The notes beneath the pieces were generated by a model, which worked only from the letters and a program-made list of their open reading frames with translations, made no database searches and was not told where the DNA came from. DNA of 64,000 nucleotides from Gyromitra esculenta (taxonomy: Eukaryota; Ascomycota; Pezizomycetes; Pezizales; Discinaceae), in contig JBCAML010000013.1 in NCBI GenBank assembly GCA_038503075.1, positions 558,001 to 622,000 of the forward strand, written 5' to 3'. Shown piece by piece: positions 53,301 through 64,000 of this stretch; within the stretch, counting starts at the first letter, position 1; each line of letters starts with the position of its first letter. A program made the translations under genes and the position numbers.

Positions 53301-54901
53301 TCAAATCCATATGTGCCTTGCCTTACATGTACACTCTGACGAAGAATGTTGGCGTGGTGGTATGTTTAGCTCCAGCATCTAGATCTTATTACATGTACTA
53401 GTAGTACAACTAACAGTGGATCTTAAAACTAGTTTCTTTATATAATATTCTACAGCTGTTGTAGCCAATAACATATCATGCATAATTCGCTCTAGAATAC
53501 CTATCGATACTTGTATTTTCTCCAAATTTCGGGATTGGCGCTCATCTTTCAATGGTGAACGTTATGACCCTTTAAAAACAGTAGGCATTGCATACGTTAC
53601 ATATTTACCTGCAAAAATAAAGCTGTACCGAGTGGATTTCGCGACTACGTGTACATGTAAGTCCCTTGATATGTTTTCTGGGAGCCTGCCTAGGGATGAC
53701 TGCCAAGTGTTTTATATAGATACATGTATACAAAACCTGGGAGCAACATAAGCGTCATCCCTTTACCGACGGCCGGCCACGGAGAAGTCAAATCTGGCTA
53801 TACATAATCAGTTGGCTCAAGCTCAACCCACAGTTCTTGAACTTCTTGAAAAAAATAGGAGGAAGTTTCAGATATATTTTCGAGTTATGGTCGTAATTTA
53901 TCCTTAGGATGTGACTCGCTGCTTGTGGTGGATACATATTTCAACCAGTCTACATCCATGCCAGGAACGGATCTCTCCGTTAACACTGCTATCATGGGGT
54001 TGGGTTGTCTCGAGTCAACTGTGCATGTGTCTTTGACCAATATTTAGGCAGGAAGACGTGATGGCACTAGACGTTTACTGGCAGCAATAACTGAGGAAAT
54101 TCGAGCAGACGGTAGGCATAGATGAAGGCGGCTAAGGCTAGAAGCGCCGCACTAACGGCGGCTGCTTAGTAGATCGTAAGGGTTTTGGCATGTAAGCTGT
54201 ACTGGTGCTGGGTAGTGGGATGGACGAGTTGTAAACCGGAGGTTCACCATGTTTACGGGTCAGTAAATAAGGTTACATGTCTAAAACTTTCAGCCCCTGA
54301 AAAAGTCGGAGTTGGTTGGCGGGTTCTTGGCTCGAGCGGCGGTTCCAGCTGTCACAGCCAGTAATGGTTTCCTTTTCAGAGAGCCAAGATCTCACACCAA
54401 GCTTGGCAACCATCACAAGGCCAGGGTTAGTTTCGACTTCCAACTGCTTAGTGCGCAAACTTTGTGTTGCTGATGGATGAATAGTTGACCTTGGGAGCGT
54501 AAGATCGTAAAGGGGCGAAGTTGCATGCTGTTACAGGCATGGGGATGTCGGACATCAGAGGGAAGCCAAGAAATAAGGAAGTGAAACCGCAGAAGGTAGT
54601 GCAACATCGTTGTTCTGGATCTCCCTCTCACCATTACCTTCTTGTCGCCTAGAATTTGGTAGCAGTAGTTGGGGGAAACCCCGTTACGCTTGGCAATGTG
54701 TAAATGAATAAGAATCACTTATTCCTCCATGAGCTGCTCTTCTCCTTGTGCTCGGCTGGTCCTCAAATCATTCATCCTTTCTTTTTAACGATAATTGTGG
54801 CGGCTCCTTTTTCTAAGATTTATATTATAATTCCTTCTAATTTCTCGAAGCTGTGCCTCGAGATCTTTTTCGCTATATCTCACCAGTTCAAATACTAAAA
54901 A
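50324..54901. other. long stretch with no recognisable gene
   Basis: 4.6 kb read in six frames without a convincing protein. The longest ORF (52439-52912, 157 codons from GTG) has no recognisable motif. A short minus-strand stretch at about 54560-54718 (AKRNGVSPNYCYQILGDK) vaguely resembles a helix-turn-helix and might be a relic, but it is not supported further. Five TACATGTA palindromes lie at 52746-53728. Confidence 0.45.
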
Positions 54902-57900
54902 ATGACTGTTCACGGCTCAAGGTGTCCTGTTGGTGGAGATTCCGGCTCTTGTCCAGGTTCTAAAAGTTCTTCAAGACTGGGGCCTAGAGGCTGTGCATTC
55001 TCTGGGTTCTCTCCGGATGCTCAGCAAGTTCTTTATGGTGTAAGTATGATACTTGAAGACTTTATTTTTGAGCTCTCTCTGCATTAAGTATATTTTGATT
55101 AATATCGCATAATAAAGGCACCTCAAGGACCTAACGCATCCACAACAATATATGAAAACGAGCGTAGGACTATGGTCGACATATTGCTTCCAAAAGCCCC
55201 CCCAAGGAGCAGACCTGGGGCTTGAAAAATGCAGATGTCCTCACCCCTTCGTCTGAAGATGTTCTGGCTGCCGCGCTGGGGGCACCAGCTCGCCGAGTTC
55301 TACAGCGGGCAGAAAGCATGGGATCACGAACAGGCTGGCGGGATGGGTACCTCACAAGCTCACATGGGTTTTGCCCACCAGACCCTTCAGCATCTCCGAT
55401 TGCCTTAGCTTCTTGTCCAGGGAGAGTTTGGAGCGATCTGTGCAATCGAATGCCTGGCCTCGTTGGTCGGGGGAAAATCAGGGAGGCTATTTTAGAGCTA
55501 CCGCTCATTAGTGGCGGACCGGAAGTTGTTCCAGACCATGCACTCTGGGCCGCAACGGTGTGTCTGGGGATTTTAGCGAGTGTATATCGCTACGAAGAAC
55601 GAAACGATGGTCACGAAGGCATTGTTGCTGGTGCGCACCATTCGGCCTTTTTAAACGCTACAGGAGATGCGGAGGACGAGGAAGAAGAAACAAAAGGTAT
55701 ACCACGGAATGTTGCGATTCCTCTTAGAATGGTCTGTACTCGCATGGGACGTCCATTGCCACATCTCACTCAATACGACGTTTCAATTTACAATTACAAG
55801 CTACGCGATCCCACTAGTGTTTATCCTTATGTTGAGAGATTTGAGAATATGGATCTTAGATGGCCAGTATTCAAAGATCTCGCTGAGCGGGGCTTCTTGT
55901 TGTGTATGGCTGCTAGTCATGGTTGCTTTACTCCCGGAGTTGAGCTAATCGCTCGTTGTCAAGAGATGGTAATGGATAGGTATGCATTCAGATACATTTG
56001 TCGCTAGGTTGACTATATATATTTCGGCTTACTTATATTACTATTTAGGGATAATGAAGGTCTATTGCGAGAGCTTGTGGCCTTGAAAGAAGTGGTTGAC
56101 CAGTTGGGTTACGTCTTTCATCATATCAGCGTAAACCCTGGCTCTGGGGAAAACTTCTCGAATCCAGTAGGTTTATACTTTTGTCTGCATTGAACCAATA
56201 CAGAATTCTGATATTTTCGCAGGTCGAATGGGGGCAAAGATACGCGAAATTCTCTGCACCACTCTCGAAACGTGTACCAGCTCTATCTGGTCTTGCTTTG
56301 CCACTATTTCAGCTTATGGATGCCTTTCTGGGTCGTAAAAAGTATGATAGCTTTCTTGGGCTGGAAGCTTTACACCTTCGAGCGTGGCTGCCTTTGAATA
56401 TCAGAGCATTTATCACAGCAATAGAACAATATTATACCATTCCCGAGTATGTCAAGACTAGCGGAGATCCTCGGCTAATGGGAGTGTTGGATGGTATTGT
56501 TGAGTCTTATGCTGGAGAAAGAGGGTTTATGGGGACACATAGATGTAAGTGTTTGCCAGTCGTCAGCAATAAGATATGTGGGCCTTTCTGATAAGGATTT
56601 TATTTCAGATAAGGTTTATGGTTTTTTGGAAGTAGTAGCAAAGACTGGTCGTACAGAAACAAATGGTAATGCTGGAGCTGGGGATAATCAAGGTCGTCCT
56701 TGGGAAGAAGTTCATAAGACCCTTTCCGACTCTATGATCGAGCGATTGGAGCCGTTTAGGGATTCAATAACCCGCAAGCCTCATGAGATGAGAGGCTGCT
56801 TTGAGGAGTGTCGATTCAAAGCGAAGATCGGATGTCGTTCTTTCATTGACAGTGATCCTGATCGTAGCATAGCTAAAGTCAACATTGATCTTCTGCAATC
56901 TGGAATTACTTTCGGTCCAGGTGATCGCCTTGCAATAATGCCACTAAATAGCTGGAAGGAGGTGGTGAAGGTGGCTAACGTGCTCGGTTTGCTGGAACGG
57001 CTGGAGGAAGTCGTCGCGATAGAGAAGTCCTCTGAGTGGAAGCGATATGCAGATCACGAGGCATCGATTGCAAGGAACCCTTCTGCTGCTATCTTAAAAG
57101 TCAAGGACATTCTCAGAAAAGGACATATCTCCCCCCTCACAAAAGAGACAGTCATGCAGGTAAGTCCAGAAAACCACAAACTGTCTATCTAGACCGCCCT
57201 CTAAACGTAAAATAATCGTAGGTCCATATTTTTCTTCGAACTTCGTCGTCTACCGTTTTGAAAGTTCTTGCATCTGAGGCATGGCCGGTCAGAGGCTCTC
57301 TTGGGGATTTGTTGTCTGCTGCTTATGCCGAAGTTTTACCTGAAGTGTGGAACAAGGCGTTCAACCCAGATAACTTATCATGGCTTCTCAAACTGGTTCC
57401 CGTTGAAGTCCCTCGAACTTATTCAATCTCTAGCTATTCGGATGAACTCATACCTAGTTCGTTGGATTTAACAGTATCGCGTATCGATTATGATGTGTTT
57501 CCAACTCTTCTTCCTAGGGGAGGTGGGAGAGAGATCTGTGCTGGTGTGAGCAGTGGATTTCTAAATCCTCATCCCGGGGAAGAGTTGGTCATCTCTGAAA
57601 CCCCTGGTTTTGGCGAGATCGAAGATATTGTAAGACTAGCTATATTTTACAGCATTCCTTTTTAAAAATTGATCGTTTACTTATTTATGTAATAGGTTCT
57701 CGTTGGTGTATCTCGGCCACTGAACTTTCAACTCCCAATCTCTCCTGCAGCACCAATAGCTATGTTCGCTGGGGGGTCAGGAATCGCACCATTCAGAAGC
57801 TTTTGGAATGCACGCATTTCCTCCAGAGCTGTTGGACGAAGTATACTATTCTTAGGGATCCAGTCTCGAAAGAAGTTGGTCTACGAGGATGAGCTTCGCG

Positions 57901-60180
57901 ACCATGTTCGATACAACGGTCTGGAGTTGCACACCGCGTTTTCGCGCGATCGAAGGGGTCTCGTGTATGATCCATACCTTCGGGATCTAGCGGAAAAAGA
58001 TATGGAGCCTAGATATCTCGATATGGCTATTGTCGAGAACGGACATACCGTCTGCGATATCGTGATGTCGACCCAGCTCGGTGGGCTAGGCGGATATCTT
58101 TACATTTGCGGTTCGGTTTCCGTTTACGAGACTGTTATTTCTGGTATCAGGAAAGCAATCTATAATAACAGGGCAGTGACAAAAAAAGATGCTGACAGTC
58201 TATTGGCAACAGCCTTTGCTGAGCGAAGGCTGATGCTTGATATATTCATGACACCTAAAGCAATGTCTTTCAAGGAACCCGTCATTCCAGTGTCAGAACT
58301 CTCTAAGAATACTGGCCATCGCGAGGGCTCTAAAACATGGATCGGTGTTCATGGCGCTGTATATGATGTTACGGATTTTCTTCCTATCCACCCTGGAGGT
58401 TTACTCATCGTTGCAGCTAGCGCTGGCCTGGATGCTACAAAGACCTTTGATGATCTTGCTCATACTTCAAATCCGGAAGTTATGAGTCTTCTCTCAAAAT
58501 ACTTTATTGGATACTTAGCCCCAAAGCCTAATCTACAGTCCACCGAACTATCATCGTTATACGATGGATGGCAGGATTACTTACGGACGTGTGTTGAGAG
58601 CTTAACCACACTCTCATTCGAAGTAAAATCTCTTATGAAAGATAACCACATTTGGTTCTCTGGCGGTATGCTAAATATGGGAGGGGTGCGCAAATTCTAT
58701 CAGGTATATCGTATTGTTTTTTTTTGTGATTTTCTGCTAATAAAATATACCAGTTTCAATCACGCTTGATGCAGAATTCTTTTAGCGAACTCTTCGGTTC
58801 TAGGCTACAGGAACTATACCTCAAACTGACGTTCAACCTAATGGCGTTCCAAAACACTGGATCAAGATTCCCAGACGTCATAGGGATAATCACTCGTGCA
58901 CAATCGTCCCAACCAGCCACTCAAGCTCAGAAGGAGATTTCACAGGTCGGAGATATGGTGTGTAATAGCGGGGCAGCACAGTCCATTGAGCGTGGTTTAA
59001 TCCAATACGCCCAATCAGTTACGGAACTTGACATACAGTTTTTGGAGCAGATCCGTGAGGAGATCTGTACAGGCATGGATGGATTTGACTTGATTGCATC
59101 TATGAAGAGCACAACCATGGAGAAACAGGTATGAGGATTTTTTTTTTTGATAACAAAGATCGTTTTGCAAGGCAAGAGGTTCTAACAAAAACCTTCCCTC
59201 AGCGATTATCCAAAATATCCTCTTTTCTAATCTCACTACTTGAGAGAGTTGCTGAGCGACTGGACACATTCTACGTCGAACTTGCTCAAAAATCACTCTA
59301 TCACCCCGAGATTGAAGAAAATCCTGCTCGCGCTCGGTGGAGACTCGTTAGACGACGAATATTCGATAGCAGTTTCTTCCTGTTCACGCAGGAGGTTTCT
59401 CTAAGTAGTGAGCTTCCCGAAAATATTAGTGGATCCATGTCGCCCTTCCAATCTCTTCGCCAGGGACGAATGCGTCAAAGCGTATCATTCAATCAAATCG
59501 TGTATAACGCAAATGATATGATCAAACGGTTGAACCATGGCCGAGACCTTGAGATTTTTCCAATGCCATCAAACCATGAGTGGGGATCCAACATTCGAAG
59601 TGACGGCAAGCCCGCTGCAGGTGCACCTCGGAGATTAGCGGACATGCATACTACGCGAGCGATAAGGCCAGAAAATCCAACTTCAAGCTATATTGATCAC
59701 CTTGACCAAAAAGCTGCAAACAGCATGTCAAATTTCATGTCTGAGAACGTGAAGGCCCTTCGAAGGTTAAGCCGGATCCCCCTGGACCCCAATTCAATCA
59801 CACTCCAACATGCGATGAACGTCTATGGCAATTCAAGTGATCACAGTAACATTAGCAAGCCAGAGCGTAGGCTAGCAAGGTCGATATCTGGAGCTACCAT
59901 TAGTAGTCGAGCTAGTTCCCGGGAGAGACATGTCCTCATTCCCGTAGATAATATACGGCTTGAGGATCTCAGACCTGCTGGGACAGACCGCGCGCGCTTG
60001 GAGAGCCACGTTTCCCACTTAACATCTTCCTCGTGGGGAAGGGTTTCATCTCCGTCTCCACCTTCATCTTCGTCAAAATATGTTGGCAGAAAGCTTTCAA
60101 TGTCTTCAGTTCATTCTGCAGGTAGTGATGCAATAGGTCGAGGTTTAGAGGCTCTGAAAAAAAGATATGTAACTTCATAG
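54902..60180 (+). CDS. multidomain heme/flavin protein: IDO/PrnB-like, CPR-type FAD/NADPH reductase, cytochrome b5
   Basis: Nine exons: 54902-55039, 55168-55979, 56049-56166, 56223-56544, 56609-57159, 57222-57629, 57696-58703, 58754-59128, 59203-60180. All introns are GT-AG and the total is 4,710 nt (1,569 residues) with no frame break. Residues 1-46 carry Cys-Pro motifs (GSRCPVGG, SCPG). About 50-500 is an all-helical domain of the indoleamine 2,3-dioxygenase/PrnB type, with THRYKVYGFLEVV and TETNGNAG as the likely heme region. About 520-940 is a diflavin-reductase-type FAD/NADPH module (RTYSISS near 712; MFAGGSGIAPFRSFW near 806). No FMN domain is seen. About 995-1065 is cytochrome b5 (DFLPIHPGG, DDLAHTSNPEV with two heme-ligand His). 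The C-terminal 450 residues are helical, then Ser/Arg-rich. Likely a self-contained oxygenase; the substrate is unknown. Confidence 0.85.
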
Positions 60181-61150
60181 GCAGTTATGATCCTGATTTG
60201 GGGTTTTTATTCTAGAAGGATGTCGAAAATTTATAGTTTAATTAAATAGACCCTTATGATTATAAGGTGTTGGTCCCACAGCTTTGATCTTAACAAATCG
60301 CTTGACATATAAATATTCCGCATAAGCCACTGGTGCCATAGGATTTACCAATCGCAAGATGGGACTGGGTACGAGATTATCACAGCACCCATTTTCAGCC
60401 AGAACAGGGATCGTGATATCTGCTGTCGAAGAGAAGAAAAGGGGTCACTAGGGCGGCTAAAAGCACAGACGATGTTACCGTATCCTGCATAGTCGTGAGA
60501 TTGCGGCGAGGCTAAATAAACAAGATTTGGGGCAAGTGAGAAAAATATCCTCAGGTTCTCGCCGCAGCAAAATCTTGCAGCTGCGCAGGGTACGGTAATT
60601 ACTCGAGAAGAGCCAAAGATTCCAGCTACCCAAGGCTCTTGAAAAAATTGATGATTCATGCGGTGCGCTAGGTACTCTAGAACCGCTTACCATAGCCACT
60701 TTAGGGGTGGGGAATAAAACCTTTATGGTTTTCGCCTTTGCTTGAGTGCAAGCGCACTGGAGGGGCCAGCAAGGCAGAGGATATAACAAAGCTTAGCAGT
60801 CTTAGCTAACAGACTGATACACATTTTGGGACGAAATATTCCATTTGCTACTCAAGCCTCTGCCTTGCTGGCCCCTCCACCGCTCAATGCCAGAAATCAA
60901 AACCCTGCATGGCAGGTTTAGTGATTTCTTGGCGGCTGCACGTGGTACGGATAAATTTAAATTTCATCTCATCCTTCAAAAGGGCACGACAGCAGATTCC
61001 TTCTAATATCTAGACCTCGAACGAAATCGAATTTTAACAAGGTAGGGAGAGGAGAGCGTTTGTGATGGCCTTAGAATTGCCGAGATTTGCTAATTTGTAG
61101 GCGTTATAATTATAGCCTTCGATCCTCAAAGCTTGTCGCTCTTCAACACC
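60181..61150. other. intergenic stretch with an inverted repeat
   Basis: No gene recognised. It contains the perfect 22-bp inverted repeat at 60759-60878. It presumably includes the 3' UTR of the gene to the left and the promoter of the F-box/ankyrin gene to the right. Confidence 0.5.
60759..60878. repeat. perfect 22-bp inverted repeat with 76-bp spacer
   Basis: Left arm 60759-60780 begins GGAGGGGCC; right arm 60857-60878 ends GGCCCCTCC. The arms are exact reverse complements and GC-rich in an otherwise moderate-GC region. Confidence 0.85.
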
Positions 61151-62230
61151 ATGCCTCTCCTCAGTTTCCCAGGCGAGCTTCTCCTCATGATCGCAGATGG
61201 ACTTAACAACCCAAAAGATATCAACTCATTACTGCAAGCTAATCGCCGCTTTGCTTTCCTCCTAACACCCGTCCTTCGCGGTTTTGCGCTACAAAAAGAC
61301 TATAGACAAGAGGCCTTGTTTTGGGCAGTGGCGCGTGGTCACGAATCGATGGTCAGATTGCTATCAGAGAGGGCTTTTGCGATGGGTCTCAAAGGAGCCG
61401 ACGGAAAATTACTTCACCAAGTCCCAGGGAAATGCGATGATGCAATCATCAGGCTGGTATTGGAGGAAGGCGCCAATCTCATAATAAGAGACAATTACGG
61501 AGAATTGTCTGCGCTTCAATGGGCGGCATTTCATGGGCGCGGAGCACTAGTTGCGCTATTGCTATCAAAAGGAGCAGACGTCGACTTTCGGAATAGCGAT
61601 GCCCAAACAGCACTCTGCCTAGCGGTCCAAAACAAACATAAGCCAATAATCAGCATGTTAATGGAGAAGATGGATATTACCTTTATAGATAAAGACGGAA
61701 GAACTCTACTTCACGTAGCAGCTGAATACTGCGACGAAACGATCGCGAAATCCCTATTAGATAGAGGAGCTGATGCTGCTGCCATGGGCTATGGCCAGTG
61801 TCCTACACCATTGGTCATGGCAGTTCAACGCGGAGACGAAGCATTGGCCTTGGTCGAACTATTGCTAGAATACGGAGTGAATACCGAAGACCAAGATGAC
61901 CTTCAGCGAACGGCGCTGCATTTAGCAGCAGCTAACAAGGGAATGAAAACGGTGGAACTGTTGTTGGAAAGGGGTGCCGATGTTAACGCCAAGGATATTT
62001 ATCGGCGGACACCTCTCCACATTGCTGTCCAGTACAAAAGCCCTGCCATCAGTATTTTGCTAGAAAAGGGTGTAGCTATTAATACTCAGGATATTTTCGG
62101 TAGGACGGCGCTGTTGTTAGCTGCGCAGCGAACCTCACGTTCAGTAGTGAGACTATTGCTTGATAATGGGGCGGATGAAACACTACCAGACTATTGTGGA
62201 AGGACAGTTCCCCATGGGATACTAGAATAA
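61151..62230 (+). CDS. F-box and ankyrin-repeat protein
   Basis: 359 residues, single exon, ATG at 61151 (MPLLSFPGELLLMIADGL). The first 45 residues match an F-box (LPxELLLxIADxL, then LLQANRRFAFLLTPVL), which normally docks onto Skp1 in an SCF ubiquitin ligase. From about residue 60 to the end there are eight or nine ankyrin repeats, clearest in TALHLAAANKGMKTVELLL and TPLHIAVQYKSPAISILL, forming a protein-binding solenoid. This architecture is a large, fast-evolving family in filamentous ascomycetes; targets cannot be predicted. A TTG 18 nt upstream is in frame, but the ATG gives the natural F-box start. No lesions. Confidence 0.88.
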   Translation: MPLLSFPGELLLMIADGLNNPKDINSLLQANRRFAFLLTPVLRGFALQKDYRQEALFWAVARGHESMVRLLSERAFAMGLKGADGKLLHQVPGKCDDAIIRLVLEEGANLIIRDNYGELSALQWAAFHGRGALVALLLSKGADVDFRNSDAQTALCLAVQNKHKPIISMLMEKMDITFIDKDGRTLLHVAAEYCDETIAKSLLDRGADAAAMGYGQCPTPLVMAVQRGDEALALVELLLEYGVNTEDQDDLQRTALHLAAANKGMKTVELLLERGADVNAKDIYRRTPLHIAVQYKSPAISILLEKGVAINTQDIFGRTALLLAAQRTSRSVVRLLLDNGADETLPDYCGRTVPHGILE

Positions 62231-64000
62231 GAAGATCGCACTGAAAGCTGCTACTGTAAATAATATAAGGCTTTTTTTATTCAATTTTAATTTTTGAAAC
62301 CAGGTGCCAAACACCCCCTTTTTTTTAGTAAAGTCAGAGATAAGTTGCGTGATGAAGTTTTAAAAGATCCCCAATATATCTTATGATTGCATTAAAAGCT
62401 CTTAGGAGGATCAAATTACATGTGATATCTCCGCCGCTCCACGACTAATTCAATGCCGAACTAAAGGGACTTAAATTTTATATTCATAATGGTAACTATA
62501 AGCCATGGCTGCTGTTCTGATAAGGTCTGATTCGTGGCCACTACATATATGCATACATACGAGTGGAGCACATTTATGGGACATGGTAGATACATGTATG
62601 TAATCTAGTCCAGCATCAGAATACATGTATACTACATGTACATATGTATGTACTCCTTCTCAATAGGGCCCAGTACTACGGTAAATTCAGAGACAATACT
62701 CGAGGAATATAAGCGCTGCCAGTTTGGAAATCCCGACAAGGCCAAGAGATTTCTAATTTCCGACTCTTATCCAAACTGCATACCTACTTGTCCAGTCTCT
62801 CTTTTTTTTTCTTAGATATACAAATCCAAAATATCATAGTTTTCAATAAATTCTTCGCCTAACCCAGAAACATTTATGGGATAACAGGCACGAGGACGTG
62901 GCAAAGAAGAAATCTCTTGTCTATTGAAGAATCGCTTCGCCGACAACCGATCGCTTTCAATGAAACTACAACTCGTCACTCGCACCGTCAGCGAAAATCG
63001 CATCATCGACAGAGTATTTATGTTTTTTTACACATGACTGCAAAACGGATTGGTTTTTGCTTGGGGTAGAGCCTACGGGGAAATAGTGCTAGATTATGCA
63101 CGTCACCATTAATACTTTTCGCGGTCAGGAGATTTGTAGCGAGCAATATTATTGGCATAACTCCCAGTTAAATTACCTACCCTCCTCTCGTGACTAAAAT
63201 ATATTATAGGGACCAAGCAAGCGTCCTAATACAGCTGAGATTGCTGGAGCCAAAGGGATTTCCAATGCTTGGAATCGAATCTGCATGGAAGATAATGGAT
63301 GAACATTTAGTTGAGGGTAATACCCTGATGCCTAGAATAGCTAGCAGAATTCGAAAACTGAATGATCGAGATATTTACAGACAAGAGCTCAATCAATTGA
63401 AGCTAGCTCGCCTCTCAAACTTCCTAAACTACATGACTGATGACTAAGAGTGGTTAGTTCCTAACTCTTAAACCTAGTGGCAAAGTCATGGTCAATAGGC
63501 ATTTGCTTGAAGAGGATAACGAACGATATCAAATGATTTGATATATGTAGTCGCAAGTTATCCAGCACGAATGGTTCTAGGTATAGAGACTCGGACCGCC
63601 TATTTTTCGATAATAGTTCTCATATAATTAGTCTAAGCTGCTGCCAGACGCTATATAAAAATCCTCGATCTATTTTCAATACATAGTTTTTGCCGTTCTG
63701 TGAATCTCCCAAATTAACGGTAACACCAGAGCTTGGCAATTGTAACACCCCGTGCAAGAACAACCAGTAACAATACCAACCCCACTCTTACATAGTTTAT
63801 TTTTAAAAAAGCAGAATATCTTGCATGCTACCTTCTCTTACGTAAACTAATGAGGTACTTTAAGTGAGTACATAGGAGCATCACTCGTCATCACTCGTTC
63901 CAATATAGCCTCACACCAACGTAGGGTCTCCAGCAATTTTCAAGTACTAAGGTTTGTAAGTTTTCTACTCTAAAATACATGTATCTTAGTACGTGCTTAA
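62231..64000. other. right-hand region, no clear gene
   Basis: AT-rich DNA with four TACATGTA palindromes (62591, 62622, 62633, 63976) and a few weak ORFs. An 85-codon ORF at 63190-63447 is described separately. Nothing else is recognised. Confidence 0.45.
63190..63447 (+). CDS. weak hypothetical ORF, possibly a terminal exon
   Basis: The open frame has no ATG at its start. A TATTATAG|G acceptor-like site near 63211 would make it a last exon encoding about 78 residues (DQASVLIQLRLLEPKGFP...) ending at TAA-type stop TGA ACT... region at 63445-63447. The composition is protein-like (mixed charged and hydrophobic, helical), but no family is recognised and no upstream exon was found with confidence. 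It could equally be chance. Confidence 0.25.
   Translation: MTKIYYRDQASVLIQLRLLEPKGFPMLGIESAWKIMDEHLVEGNTLMPRIASRIRKLNDRDIYRQELNQLKLARLSNFLNYMTDD

Noticed and set aside
54413..54718. Minus-strand ORF with a helix-turn-helix-like stretch
   Set aside because: Similarity too weak and too short; no TIRs, catalytic motifs or neighbours support a transposase.
55118..55224. Alternative second exon of the multidomain gene starting at 55118
   Set aside because: It uses a good AG acceptor but runs into a stop at 55222-55224. The acceptor at 55166-55167 keeps the frame through all nine exons, so no frameshift need be assumed.
1..64000. CRISPR arrays, bacterial operons, riboswitches
   Set aside because: None seen; introns, chromoviruses and gene types are those of a filamentous fungus.

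Overview
The window looks like nuclear DNA of a filamentous ascomycete (Pezizomycotina). The protein genes have short GT-AG introns (about 50-130 nt). They encode a fungal-type stomatin/SPFH protein, an F-box/ankyrin protein and a nine-exon multidomain redox protein. About 45 kb of the 64 kb is transposable elements, mostly Ty3/gypsy chromoviruses (retroelements whose Pol ends in a chromodomain). No order or genus can be fixed from the sequence alone.

Layout. 1-775 is non-coding with a strong hairpin. 776-7548 holds two solo LTRs and a full-length chromovirus (element A, minus strand). 7549-9109 has no gene but contains a 538-bp retroposon with a poly(A) tail and 15-bp target-site duplications (TSDs). 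9110-9732 is a small non-autonomous inverted-repeat element split by a solo LTR. 9735-48119 is one Tc1/mariner-like DNA transposon of about 1.64 kb, stretched to 38.4 kb by insertions. 48122-54901 holds the stomatin gene (49171-50323, minus) and long stretches with no recognisable gene. 54902-60180 is the multidomain IDO/PrnB-like, reductase, cytochrome b5 gene. 61151-62230 is the F-box/ankyrin gene. The end is non-coding apart from one weak ORF.

The nest can be read like strata because nearly every insertion keeps a 5-bp TSD. The Tc1 transposon contains a solo LTR (9807-10226), a solo LTR itself hit three times (10857-12562), a full-length degraded gypsy element C (12887-20930), and a solo C-type LTR (20968-47524). 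That last LTR contains an LTR-within-LTR pair (21517-22863) and chromovirus E1 (23057-47348). E1 contains a solo C LTR (24628-25576), chromovirus E2 (27717-39431) carrying chromovirus E3 (30504-36319), and chromovirus E4 (41230-47006) inside its 3' LTR. The deepest path is Tc1 > C LTR > E1 > E2 > E3.

How the retroelements work. Elements A, E1, E2, E3 and E4 share a compact plan: an LTR of about 410-420 bp that begins TTTCA and ends TGAGA, gag with a CCHC knuckle, then pol (protease, RT, RNase H, integrase, chromodomain) in the -1 frame. At every gag-pol junction the heptamer T-TTA-AAC lies directly before the gag stop, followed by a stem-loop whose arms covary between copies: a programmed -1 frameshift signal. 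The stretch just after the 5' LTR has no tRNA-type primer site but is complementary to a 9-nt motif downstream of the LTR TATA box. This indicates self-priming as in Tf1/sushi elements, and the unrelated C family shows the same arrangement. E3 looks intact. A has one nonsense codon, E1 and E2 are split and carry gag lesions, E4 is riddled with small indels, and C is old.
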